Made by a program: the position numbers and the translations under genes
Assembly (NCBI RefSeq): GCF_006717075.1
Contig: NZ_VFQC01000001.1
Location: forward strand, 2,279,501-2,343,500
Source of the DNA: Haloactinospora alba
GTDB taxonomy: Bacteria > Actinomycetota > Actinomycetes > Streptosporangiales > Streptosporangiaceae
Reading direction: 5' to 3'
Length of the DNA: 64,000 nt
Shown here: in pieces, positions 44,918 through 53,723 of the stretch
Layout: every line of letters begins with the position of its first letter
Position numbering within the stretch: position 1 is the stretch's first letter
Notes under the pieces: model-generated
Told to the model about the DNA's origin: nothing
Seen by the model: only the letters and a program-made list of their open reading frames with translations
Databases searched by the model: none

Positions 44918-46131
44918 ATGCGACCGGCCCGCACACCAACCGTCCCGGCAGCCTCGACGCGCTCGACTGGGACTGGCTTCGCGCCAGACCGGGGGCCAAA
45001 TGGCACCGCGTCGAACCTGACGTGCTTCCCGCATGGGTAGCGGACATGGACTTTCCCGTCGCCCAGCCCGTTCGCGACGCGCTGCACCGGTTCATCGACG
45101 GTGCGGATATCGGCTACCCGGACTGGCCGCATGGCAGTCCGCTACGCGCCGCGTTCACCCGGCGTATGCACGAGCGTTACCACTGGAGTCCCGACCCTGG
45201 GCAGGTCCGCGAATTCACCGATCTCATCCAGGCGCTCCAGGTGGTGCTCCATCTGGTGACGGAACCTGGCGACGCCGTGGCGGTCCACACTCCGAACTAC
45301 CCGCCTTTCCTCGGCACCGTCACGCGCATGGAGCGTCGCCTGGTCCCGATCCCGATGCTTGACACGCCCTCGGGATGGCGCTTCGACCCGGAGCACCTCG
45401 CCCGGGAGGCCGCCGCCACTCGGTGCCGGACGCTGCTGCTGGTCAACCCGCACAACCCGACCGGGCGCGTGTTCACGCGCACCGAGCTGCAGGAGATCGC
45501 GGATACCGCGAGACGCAACGACATGCTGGTTATTTCGGACGAGATCCACGCTGATCTCACCTACCCCCCGAACCAGCACATCCCGTTCGCTTCTCTGGAC
45601 ACCGACACCGCCTCCCGTACGGTGACCCTCACCTCCGCGACCAAGGCGTTCAACCTCGCCGGAACCCGCTGCGCTCTGGCCCATCTCGGGGCCGAGAGCG
45701 TGCGCGCCGCCTACGACGCACAGCCGCCCGACATCTTCGGTGCCGTCAACACGGTCGGCGTCGAAGCGGCACTGGCCGCGTGGGAGAGAGGGGGGCCGTG
45801 GCTCGACGCCGTGGTGTCCCACCTCGACGACAACCGCCGCCTCGTCGCGGACGTGTTCGCCGAACAGCTTCCCGAGCTCGGTTACCACCTGCCCGAGGCG
45901 GGCTACCTGGCCTGGCTGGACTTCCGCGCCCTCGGACTGGGGCGTGACCCGGCCGCCAAGCTCCGCGAGTACGGCCGCGTAGCACTCAGTCCCGGCCCGG
46001 AGTTCGGACCTGGCGGAGAAGGGTTCGCCCGCCTCAATTTCGCCACATCGCGCACGGTTCTCCAGAACATCCTCGAACGCCTGGTCGCCAGCATTCCGAG
46101 AATCCAGCACGAAACGGCGACAAACCCATGA
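44914..46131 (+). CDS. PatB/MalY-type PLP-dependent C-S lyase
   Basis: This 405-residue fold-type I aminotransferase-like enzyme is of the cystathionine beta-lyase PatB/MalY group. It contains LPAWVADMDFPVAQPV near the N-terminus (substrate-binding), VNPHNPTGRVFTRTEL, SDEIHADLTYP and the PLP-binding Lys in TSATKAFNLAGTRCA. It would cleave the C-S bond of cystathionine, cysteine conjugates or related thioethers to a thiol, pyruvate and ammonia. It is translationally coupled to the DUF664 gene, so the two may handle the same thiol conjugate. The GNxxxA substrate is not resolvable. Confidence 0.88.
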   Translation: MNATGPHTNRPGSLDALDWDWLRARPGAKWHRVEPDVLPAWVADMDFPVAQPVRDALHRFIDGADIGYPDWPHGSPLRAAFTRRMHERYHWSPDPGQVREFTDLIQALQVVLHLVTEPGDAVAVHTPNYPPFLGTVTRMERRLVPIPMLDTPSGWRFDPEHLAREAAATRCRTLLLVNPHNPTGRVFTRTELQEIADTARRNDMLVISDEIHADLTYPPNQHIPFASLDTDTASRTVTLTSATKAFNLAGTRCALAHLGAESVRAAYDAQPPDIFGAVNTVGVEAALAAWERGGPWLDAVVSHLDDNRRLVADVFAEQLPELGYHLPEAGYLAWLDFRALGLGRDPAAKLREYGRVALSPGPEFGPGGEGFARLNFATSRTVLQNILERLVASIPRIQHETATNP

Positions 46132-46279
46132 ACCTCGGTGCCTCCGGCGCGGGAAGAGAAGACGACGGTTGTGGTGACCCCAGCGAGTTCACTGTTCGAG
46201 TTCGCGTAGGACCAGGACGGATTTGGCATGGGACCACAGATGAGCGCGTGGAGCTCTTAGGCCGGTAGGGAACCGTCGT
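46132..46279. other. Gap after the C-S lyase gene
   Basis: I see no gene or clear terminator in this 148-bp stretch. Confidence 0.35.
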
Positions 46280-46560
46280 CACCGCGGTATTCCAAAACCC
46301 TGTGCCAGGGCTCGACCGAGATGGATCGGTCCGGTGTTCGCCCGCACGGACGCAGGTGGCCGGCACCGATCCTGCGCGTCAACGGCGAACGTCCAGCCGG
46401 GCACGCCGGAGAAGAACGCCGCGGTTCCGGGCAGACCGCGGGACTTGAGGTCCATCCAGCAAAACGCGTTCGGACGGTGGGCTGCGATCGTCACCCGCTG
46501 GCGCTCCTCGAGCGTGCGGAACGGTGATACGCGGCCGCTATCCGTCTCGGCACTCCGTTT
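46280..46560 (-). pseudogene. VOC/glyoxalase-like relic
   Basis: The minus-strand frame contains NAFCWMDLKSRGLPGTAAFF and VPGWTFAVD, which is the first beta-alpha-beta module of VOC-family proteins. The homology ends after about 45 residues and the second module is missing. The sequence up to 46700 holds nothing else. Confidence 0.45.
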
Positions 46561-46702
46561 CCCAGCGCTTCCCCGTGGCGCACCGTCCGGCTGCCGTCCG
46601 TTCCCCTCCGCTGCGGACGCGCGCAACGTCCGACCGGCGGGATGTGGGCAGGCTCTCGCACGCGAAGGGTGATCCCAACCCTCACGTAACTGTAAGCTTT
46701 GA

Positions 46703-46736
46703 GGGCGCCGAGCCCACGCGGCTCGCGCCCCTTTTT
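46703..46736 (+). terminator. Rho-independent terminator with U-tract
   Basis: GGGCG-C-CGAGCC pairs with GGCTCG-CGCCC around CACGC, followed by CTTTTT. It is the only hairpin here with a proper plus-strand U-tract. No intact plus-strand gene lies directly upstream; the closest is the C-S lyase ending 570 bp before. Confidence 0.7.
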
Positions 46737-46960
46737 CTGCCCCGATACCCCCGTCCCACGGTGCATCGCCGCCGTGGGCCCGCGGCAACGGCGCCGCTGA
46801 CAAGGGGACGGCTCGCATGCGTATGCGGCCGACCCGGGGGCGGCCGGGGACCCCGAATCATCGGCATCCGTTCGTCGCGCGCTGATGCGTGCCCGGAGCG
46901 GGGGTGCAGTGCCCTCGCCCGGCCACAGTGTGCGCACGCAGCTCCTACGAGATTGGTTTC

Positions 46961-48454
46961 ATGACTGCCCAGCAGACCAAACCCCGCCGGCGCCTTCCGA
47001 TTCCGCCGCTGTCCGTTTCGAGGTTGCGCACCGAGAGCCTCGCCGGCCTCGTCGTCGCCCTCGCCCTGATCCCCGAGGCCATCTCGTTCTCGATCATCGC
47101 CGGCGTCGACCCCCGCGTCGGACTGTTCGCCTCCTTCGTCATGGCGGTGTCCATCGCCTTCCTCGGTGGGCGCCCGGCCATGGTCTCGGCAGCGACCGGG
47201 GCCATGGCGCTGGTCGTCGCGCCGCTGGCGCGCGAGCACGGCGTCGACTACCTGCTGGCCGCCACCATCCTGGCCGGCGTCTTCCAGGTCGTCCTGGGGC
47301 TGCTGGGGGTGGCCAAGCTGATGCGGTTCGTCCCGCCCAGCGTCATGACCGGGTTCGTCAACGCCCTGGCCATCCTCATCTTCATGGCCCAGGTGCCGCA
47401 CTTCGCAGGCGAGGGCTGGCCGGTCTACGCCCTCATCGCGGGCGGACTGGCGATCATCTTCCTGCTGCCGCGCCTGACCACAGCGGTGCCCGCGCCGCTG
47501 GTGGCCATCATCGTGCTGACCGGCGTCGCCGTCGCCTCCGGGGTCAAGGTGCCCACCGTCGGCGACATGGGTGACCTGCCCTCCAGCTTCCCGGTCCCGT
47601 TCCTTCCGGACGTGCCGCTGAGCATGGACACGCTGCGCACCGTCGCCCCCTACTCCCTGACGCTGGCGCTGGTGGGGCTGATGGAGTCGCTGATGACCGC
47701 CAAGCTGGTCGACGACGTCACCGAGACCCGTTCGTCCAAGGGCCGCGAGGCCCGCGGCCAGGGGCTGGCCAACATCATCACCGGCTTCTTCGGCGGAATG
47801 GCCTCCTGCGCGATGATCGGCCAGACGATGATCAACGTGCGCTCCGGCGCCCGCACCCGGCTCTCCACGCTCATGGCTGGGGTGTTCCTGCTGATCCTGG
47901 TGGTGGTGCTGGGCGACGTCGTCGCCGTCATCCCCATGGCCGCCCTCGTCGCGGTTATGGTGTTCGTGTCCATCACCACCATGGACTGGCACAGCATCTC
48001 CCCTGCCACGCTGCGGCGGATGCCCTGGACCGAGACAGCCATCATGGTGATCACCGTCGCGGTCGTGGTCGCCACGCACAACCTCGCCATCGGCGTGGTC
48101 GTGGGCGTGCTGGCCTCCACGGCCCTGTTCGCCCGCGGGGTCGCCGACCTCTCCAGGGTGACCAGCGTGCTCGACCCCGAGGGCGGGGTGCGGTTCTACT
48201 CCGTGCGCGGCGACCTCTTCTTCGCCTCCAGCAACGAGCTGACCGCCCAGTTCAACTACAGCGAGCAGGGCGTGGACCGGGTGGTCATCGACCTTTCGTA
48301 CGCGCACATGTGGGACTCCTCGGCGGTGGCGGCGCTGGACCACGCCGTGGACAAGTTCGCCAAGCACGGCATCACCGCCGAGATCGCCGGTCTGAACGTC
48401 CCCAGTGAGGAACTGCACAACGACCTCTCCGGCACCCTCAACTCCGCGCACTGA
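46961..48454 (+). CDS. SulP-family anion transporter with STAS domain
   Basis: This 497-residue transporter has ten to twelve hydrophobic segments beginning with the SulP signature region ([32 protein letters not shown]) and a C-terminal STAS domain (from about residue 405; [20 protein letters not shown]). It is an inner-membrane uptake system for sulfate, bicarbonate or another anion; the sequence does not decide which. No carbonic anhydrase or sulfur gene is adjacent, although the C-S lyase nearby might hint at sulfur metabolism. ATG 46961 is chosen over an upstream in-frame start because SulP homology begins there. Confidence 0.88.
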   Translation: MTAQQTKPRRRLPIPPLSVSRLRTESLAGLVVALALIPEAISFSIIAGVDPRVGLFASFVMAVSIAFLGGRPAMVSAATGAMALVVAPLAREHGVDYLLAATILAGVFQVVLGLLGVAKLMRFVPPSVMTGFVNALAILIFMAQVPHFAGEGWPVYALIAGGLAIIFLLPRLTTAVPAPLVAIIVLTGVAVASGVKVPTVGDMGDLPSSFPVPFLPDVPLSMDTLRTVAPYSLTLALVGLMESLMTAKLVDDVTETRSSKGREARGQGLANIITGFFGGMASCAMIGQTMINVRSGARTRLSTLMAGVFLLILVVVLGDVVAVIPMAALVAVMVFVSITTMDWHSISPATLRRMPWTETAIMVITVAVVVATHNLAIGVVVGVLASTALFARGVADLSRVTSVLDPEGGVRFYSVRGDLFFASSNELTAQFNYSEQGVDRVVIDLSYAHMWDSSAVAALDHAVDKFAKHGITAEIAGLNVPSEELHNDLSGTLNSAH

Positions 48455-48464
48455 TTCGCCCCCG

Positions 48465-48501
48465 CCCGGTTGCGGCGCCCTCCGCGACCGCCGCAACCGG
48501 G
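48465..48501 (+). terminator. Hairpin after SulP gene
   Basis: Perfect 13-base arms (48465-48477 and 48489-48501) start 11 bp after the SulP stop and enclose an 11-base loop. There is no U-tract. Confidence 0.6.
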
Positions 48502-48539
48502 TGCGCGCGTTCCTCAGCGCGAGAGAACCAGGGCGTCCG

Positions 48540-48765
48540 TCGCATCGTCACCGTCGCGGCGCTTGCGCACAGCGGCACGTAGCTCTGCCCGACGGCGGAG
48601 AGCTGCGTGTCCCGGGAGTACTGGGCGAGTGCCTGGGGACCCGTGGGGATGTCGGCGCCGCCACAGGCCGCGCAGGTGACGTGATGCCCGCGCCGTTGCG
48701 CCGTCCTTCGAGGTTCCCGGCTTCTCGCAGGAGGGGCATGTCATCCGGCGGGGCATCGTGGCTCT
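48540..48765 (-). pseudogene. Zinc-ribbon protein relic
   Basis: The minus-strand frame starts MPRRMTCPSCEKPG and, after a frameshift, continues VTCAACGGADIPTGPQALAQ. Two CxxC pairs suggest a zinc ribbon, as in some transposase accessory proteins. I cannot assign a family, and the frame is broken. Confidence 0.35.
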
Positions 48766-48924
48766 CCCCACCGCGGCAGCTACACAGAGCGCCGCCGACC
48801 GATCTCGCCTCTCACGTCAGGGCAAAACCCGGGATCCGGCCCACGGCCATCCGATACCCGAGGACCACCCGCATCACTCTAAACATTCCCCTACCTCAGG
48901 GCAGGGTTCCGGAGCGCCCCAGCC

Positions 48925-49305
48925 GTGCACCGGCTGGTGGTCCGGCATCACACGACCACGGCGCACCACCGCCGGATTGTTGTCCACCAGCCAGGGCCAG
49001 CGCGGCGACACTCCCATGTTCGCCCCCGTCGCGGCTCAGCTAGGTCCTACCCCTCGGCTGCGGTCCGGGCCTGTTTGCGGCGACAACGCCGCAAACGCCA
49101 CGGTCCAGCGGGTGAGAGGCCTCCGGCGTTCGACCGGCGGGCCTACCGCGGCCGTGGCACCGTCGATCGGACGGTCAACCCGCCCAAGCAGAACCGGACG
49201 GTAGTCACCCGCTATGACAAGCGGGCCGCGACCTACGACGGAACCGTCCAACCCGCCGCGATCCGGATCTAGCTACGCGACCTCATCCGTCCAAAAACAG
49301 AACCC
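48925..49305 (+). pseudogene. IS5-family transposase, C-terminal relic with one IS end
   Basis: Shifted plus-strand frames read DTPMFAPVAAQLGPTPRLRS, then PAFDRRAYRGRGTVDRTVNP, then VVTRYDKRAATYDGTV, the usual order at the C-terminus of an IS5-family DDE transposase, with an in-frame stop before LRDLIR. Just after it, GTCCAAAAACAGAACCC (49289-49305) resembles the terminal repeat found at 58650 and 58796. Confidence 0.7.
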
Positions 49306-49824
49306 GGTTGTTCTGTCCTCTGAGGTAAGAGCAGCTTGCAGCGGCAGCCCCTGCGGCTGCGACGCGCGGGGCCGCCTCCGGGCCTTCGCGGGTACCCCAC
49401 GCTGAACCCGCGGATGAGCACCGACCAAGGAGGACCAGGCGCCGCGCCCAGAGTTCCGCCGGGGGCAGATAGGGCAGGCACGCTTTCAACTCGTGGCGTC
49501 GGGCTCCTTGCCGGACTGCTTACCGGCGAAGACCTTGCGGCGCCCGACCGCGTCCAGGGCGTGCTGACCGATTGATAGATCCCCTCGGACCACGCGGCGG
49601 CGCGCATACCGGCGGCAAGCTCCTCGGCAAGCGACGTGTCCGACCGGTCAGCGCGACAGTCCGGCCACGGTGCCGGGGAAGGATCGGCCGGGACTACACA
49701 TGAGGTGAGGGTCGTTCCCTGCCACTTTCATTTTATATCAGATTCGCACGCCTCATGAGGAACTGAAAATTGCTCCATACTTGCTGTCTTACGAATCGGA
49801 CCGACGAAATACGGGGCAGCGGAA
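49306..49824. promoter_or_regulatory. Upstream region of the rifamycin phosphotransferase gene
   Basis: About 520 bp without a supported gene. The last 110 bp are AT-rich (for example TTTTATATCAGATT at 49732-49745) and must hold the promoter of the gene at 49825. The 19-bp inverted repeat known as the rifamycin-associated element, often found before actinobacterial rifamycin-resistance genes, is not evident by eye. Confidence 0.4.
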
Positions 49825-52431
49825 TTGCGCTATGTGATGGATTTCGAGCAGATCGACGCGACGAATGTCGCAGACGTGGGTGGAAAGGGGGCGTTTCTGG
49901 GCGAGCTCTCACGGATCCCCGGTACCGGCGTTCCGGGCGGCTTCTGCATCACGACGGACGCCTTCCGACGGATCGTCGCCGAGGCGCCGTCGATCGGTAC
50001 CCGGTTGGACCAGCTGTCCCGCGCGGAACCGGACGACCACGCGGCCGTCCGCACCCTGAGTGCCGATGTGCGCCGCAGCGTCGAGGACGTCGCGGTGCCC
50101 GACGCACTCGCGACGGCTATCAGCGAAGCACTCACCCGGTTCGGGGAGCACACCCCCTACGCGGTGCGATCCAGCGCGACCGCCGAGGACCTGCCGACCG
50201 CGTCCTTCGCCGGCCAGCAGGACTCGTACCTGAACATCACGGGTCCCGCGGAGATCCTTCGGCACGTCCGACGGTGCTGGGCCTCGCTGTTCACCGAATG
50301 GGCGGTGACCTACCGTCTCCGCAACGGCTTCGACCACCGGAAGACGGGTATGGCCGTGGTCGTACAGCGGATGGTGTTCCCGGACGCGGCCGGGACCCTG
50401 TTCACCGCGGACCCGGTGACCTCGAACCGCAAGACCGCCACCGTGGAAGCCGGGTGGGGGCTCGGCGAGGCACTCGTCTCCGGTCTGGTCTCCGGTGACG
50501 TCTACACGGTGCGCGACGACCAGGTCGCCTCCGCAGCGATCGCTGCCAAGACCCGGGTCGCTCAGGCGTCGCCGGAAGGCGGCACCCATGACGCACCGAC
50601 CGATCCGCAGCGGCAGGCGCAGTCGGCTCTGACCGAAGCACAGGTCGTGCGCCTGGTGCGGCTGGACCGGCGCATCGAAACGCACTTCGGCCGGCCCCAG
50701 GACATCGAGTGGTGTCGGGTCGGCGACGACTTCCACATCGTCCAGAGCCGACCGATCACCACCCTGTTCCCCGTCCCCACGACCGATGACCAGGAGAACC
50801 ACGTCTACGTCTCCGTCGGTCACCAGCAGATGATGACCGACGCGATGAAGCCGTTGGGGCTCTCCCTGTGGCAACTGACGACCCCGCGAGCGATGCACGA
50901 GGCGGGCGGACGGTTGTTCGTCGACGTCGCCCCCGCCCTGGCGACGCCCGCGGGCCGTGCGAACCTCATGGAGACTCTGGGGAGCTCCGACCCGCTGATC
51001 GGGGACGCGCTGCAAGCCGTCCTCGACCGCGGCGACTTCCTCCGCACACTTCCGGAAGAAGACTCCACCGCCGCCCCCGCCGATGACGCACCCGCCCCGA
51101 TCGCGACCGATCCCGAAACCGTCAGCGAACTGATCCGACACAGTGAGGCCTCGGTCGCCGCCCTGCAGCGCGAGATCCGGAATCTGTCCGGGCCGGCGCT
51201 GCTCGACTTCATCCGGTCCGACATCGCGGAGTTGAAGCGCATCCTGTTCGACCCGCAGAGCCTCCGGGTGATCATGGCGGCGATGGAGGCGAGCCAGTGG
51301 CTCAATGAGCACATGGAGGCGTGGCTGGGCGAGAGGAACGCGGCCGATGCACTCACGCAATCCGTCCCCCGCAACGTCACCTCGGAGATGGGGCTGGCGC
51401 TTCTCGACGTGGCGGACGCCATCCGGCCGCACTCCGACGTCGTGGAGTTCCTGCACCGTGTCGCGGACGAAGGCCGGCAGGGCGACGGCTTTCTGGACGA
51501 GATGGCCGGGCTGGCCGGCGGGCCGGAAGCACGTGACGCCATCCGGGGTTACCTCGACACGTACGGGATGCGCTGTGTGGGCGAGATCGACATCACCAGA
51601 GCGCGCTGGAGCGAGCAGCCCGCCGCGCTCGTGCCCGTCATCCTCGGCAACATCAAGAACTTCGAGCCGGGCGAAGGCGAGCGACGCTTCGAGCGGGGAC
51701 GCCGGGAGTCACACCGGAAGGAACAGGACCTGCTGGCGCGCTTGCGCGCCCTTCCCGACGGCGAGCGCAAGGCCGAGGAGACCAAGCGGATGATCGACCG
51801 CGTCCGCACCTTCGCCGGGTATCGGGAGTACCCCAAGTACGGCATGGTCAGCCGTTACTTCGTCTACAAGCAGGCGTTGCTGCGGGAAGCCGACCGCCTC
51901 GTCCGGTCCGGCGCCCTGCGCGAGGACGAAGACATCTTCTTCCTCCGGTTCCAGGAGTTGGAAGAAGCCGTGCGATCCGACGAGGTGGACGCCGAGCTCA
52001 TTCGGGAAAGGCGGGAGGCGTTCCGGGCGCACGAGGCGCTCATCCCGCCCCGGGTCCTCACATCGGACGGCGAAGCCCTCACCGGCCAGTATCGGCGTGA
52101 CAGCGCCCCGTCCGACGCGCTGGCCGGCCTCCCGGTCTCGGCAGGGGCCGTCGAGGGCCGTGCCCGTGTCGTCACGGATATGGCTCAGGCCGACCTTGAG
52201 GCGGGCGACATCCTGGTCACCGCCTACACCGACCCCAGCTGGACCCCTGTGTTCGTCACCGTCGCCGGACTGGTGACGGAGGTAGGCGGGCTCATGACGC
52301 ACGGGGCGGTGGTCGCGCGGGAGTACGGTCTGCCGGCCGTCGTGGGTGTGGAGCAGGCCACCCGGAGGATCCGGGACGGGCAGCGGATCCGCGTGCACGG
52401 GACCGACGGGTACGTCCAGATCCTCGCCTGA
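49825..52431 (+). CDS. rph: Rifamycin phosphotransferase (PEP-synthase-like)
   Basis: This 868-residue protein has the three-domain layout of rifampin phosphotransferase: an N-terminal ATP-grasp domain (VGGKGAFLGELSRI, PYAVRSSATAEDLPTASFAG), a central rifamycin-binding region, and a C-terminal swivelling His domain with the catalytic His near residue 826 in GGLMTHGAVVAREYG. It transfers the beta-phosphate of ATP to rifamycins (releasing AMP and phosphate) and so inactivates them. The TTG start at 49825 gives MRYVMDFEQID, matching the usual N-terminus; an ATG at 49837 is the alternative. It is a single gene flanked by IS debris. Confidence 0.88.
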   Translation: MRYVMDFEQIDATNVADVGGKGAFLGELSRIPGTGVPGGFCITTDAFRRIVAEAPSIGTRLDQLSRAEPDDHAAVRTLSADVRRSVEDVAVPDALATAISEALTRFGEHTPYAVRSSATAEDLPTASFAGQQDSYLNITGPAEILRHVRRCWASLFTEWAVTYRLRNGFDHRKTGMAVVVQRMVFPDAAGTLFTADPVTSNRKTATVEAGWGLGEALVSGLVSGDVYTVRDDQVASAAIAAKTRVAQASPEGGTHDAPTDPQRQAQSALTEAQVVRLVRLDRRIETHFGRPQDIEWCRVGDDFHIVQSRPITTLFPVPTTDDQENHVYVSVGHQQMMTDAMKPLGLSLWQLTTPRAMHEAGGRLFVDVAPALATPAGRANLMETLGSSDPLIGDALQAVLDRGDFLRTLPEEDSTAAPADDAPAPIATDPETVSELIRHSEASVAALQREIRNLSGPALLDFIRSDIAELKRILFDPQSLRVIMAAMEASQWLNEHMEAWLGERNAADALTQSVPRNVTSEMGLALLDVADAIRPHSDVVEFLHRVADEGRQGDGFLDEMAGLAGGPEARDAIRGYLDTYGMRCVGEIDITRARWSEQPAALVPVILGNIKNFEPGEGERRFERGRRESHRKEQDLLARLRALPDGERKAEETKRMIDRVRTFAGYREYPKYGMVSRYFVYKQALLREADRLVRSGALREDEDIFFLRFQELEEAVRSDEVDAELIRERREAFRAHEALIPPRVLTSDGEALTGQYRRDSAPSDALAGLPVSAGAVEGRARVVTDMAQADLEAGDILVTAYTDPSWTPVFVTVAGLVTEVGGLMTHGAVVAREYGLPAVVGVEQATRRIRDGQRIRVHGTDGYVQILA

Positions 52432-52463
52432 ACCGTCGGAGCGGTCCCGGGAGTGACCGCGAA

Positions 52464-52512
52464 GGCCTTCCAGTGCGGTGCGTACACGGCTACTCCACCG
52501 CGCTGGAAGGCC
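52464..52512 (+). terminator. Terminator hairpin after rph
   Basis: Arms of 17 bases (52464-52480 and 52496-52512) pair with one mismatch around a 15-base loop, 32 bp after the rph stop. Confidence 0.6.
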
Positions 52513-52889
52513 CTCTTCACGGATCAACGGTCCGGCACCGTGTGCCAGCAACCTGATGGCCAGGTACGACTCGTGCGCTGGGGTCCTCGGCCGACCTCCG
52601 CGCGACCCACGCGACCATCACCTGCTCCCCTATATGACCTGCCGACCCGCGGATCGCAGGGTAGGCGTGTGCTCCGTCGGTGCTCTGTGGTTGCCGACAC
52701 GACCGGCACGCGACGGGGCAGGACGGCGCTCCCGTGCCCCATCGGGCCGATGGAATCGTGCGTGACGGCGTTTCCCGGACTTCCACGGAACCCATGGCTC
52801 GTGCCTTTAATCCGCTGACCCGAAACACCAGGTGGTGAACGGACCGCTAGAGACGTCCACACGAGCAGAGGCCCCACGATGGGGAGCCG
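52513..52889. other. Gap without recognisable gene
   Basis: No supported feature is visible between the rph terminator and the IS5 relic. Confidence 0.35.
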
Positions 52890-53420
52890 CTTCTGCCGCG
52901 CTCGATGTTCCATGCCCGGTTGTGCGGTACCTGACCCGGCTGCGGCTACCCACCGCAGCCGCATCGCCACCCCGCGGGGATGACCGGGTGTTGGGCTCGT
53001 CCGGCCACGCGGTGTTCTGGTTCCGCGTGCTGCCCGTCCGACCGCCGATGCGGGCATCTCCCCGGTCACAGGCTTATCGCTACACGGATGAGGCCACCGG
53101 TCTCCTGTCCGGACAGGTTCCCGAGCGGTCCGAGGTCGTGTCCCGCTGCCGCAGGCAGCAGATGACCCGCCTCATTCTGGACACGCCCCTCATCGCCTGC
53201 GACCGGTTCGAGGACAGCAATGAGGCGTGGCGCTCCGGCACGGCCAGGCACGGTACCGGCACTGTGTTGTTCCTTGCCGCCCCGGAGGGCATGCCGCTGC
53301 GGGGCTGGCCACCCTGGCCGCCAGCATGACCGGCGTGGGCTATGTCGGTGCTGGTGCCGGCGCGCACCCCCACGTGCGCCCACACTCCCCCACCGCGCTC
53401 AGTCCCAGCCGTGTCGGGCT
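52890..53420 (+). pseudogene. IS5-family transposase, N-terminal relic
   Basis: Shifted frames read LDVPCPVVRYLTRL, then SSGHAVFWFRVLPVRPPMRA, SQAYRYTDEATGLLSGQ, then LILDTPLIACDRF and VLFLAAPEGMPLRG. This is the helix-turn-helix domain and start of the DDE domain of an IS5-family (IS112-like) transposase, with substitutions and frameshifts. The C-terminal half is lost. Confidence 0.6.
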
Positions 53421-53723
53421 ATCACCCAGGCTGCGCTCGCCTCCAACAACGCATGGAAAAGTTTCGCTGAGAGAACCTCACCATCCGCCCACAACTCCAC
53501 AAAAGAGCATTTTCCGCCATGTCAAGTTAAACGATAAATCACAAGGAAGGACAGGAATCCGGCACCCCTCATTTCAGAACTCCAAAACCAGAACCGAATT
53601 CCGGTGCACCGATTTCCTTTCCCGCAGCCCGGGGTAATTGCAGCGTGGGTTCCTGAGCGCACGCGATCCGCCAGGAACCGGCCTTTTCCCCTTCGCATAA
53701 CGGACTTTCATGGAGGTAATCAG
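53421..53723. promoter_or_regulatory. Upstream region of the guanine deaminase fusion gene
   Basis: About 300 bp, partly AT-richer (for example GTTAAACGATAAATCACAAG at 53525-53544). A GGAGG at 53712-53716 precedes the GTG at 53724. No purine riboswitch core or clear promoter was recognised. Confidence 0.35.

Noticed and set aside
46682-48496. Open frame of 604 codons on the minus strand rich in Asp, His and Gly
   Set aside because: It lies opposite the SulP transporter and is low-complexity. The plus-strand SulP protein is clear.
49909-51456. Open frame of 515 codons on the minus strand
   Set aside because: It is the antisense of the rifamycin phosphotransferase gene without family resemblance.
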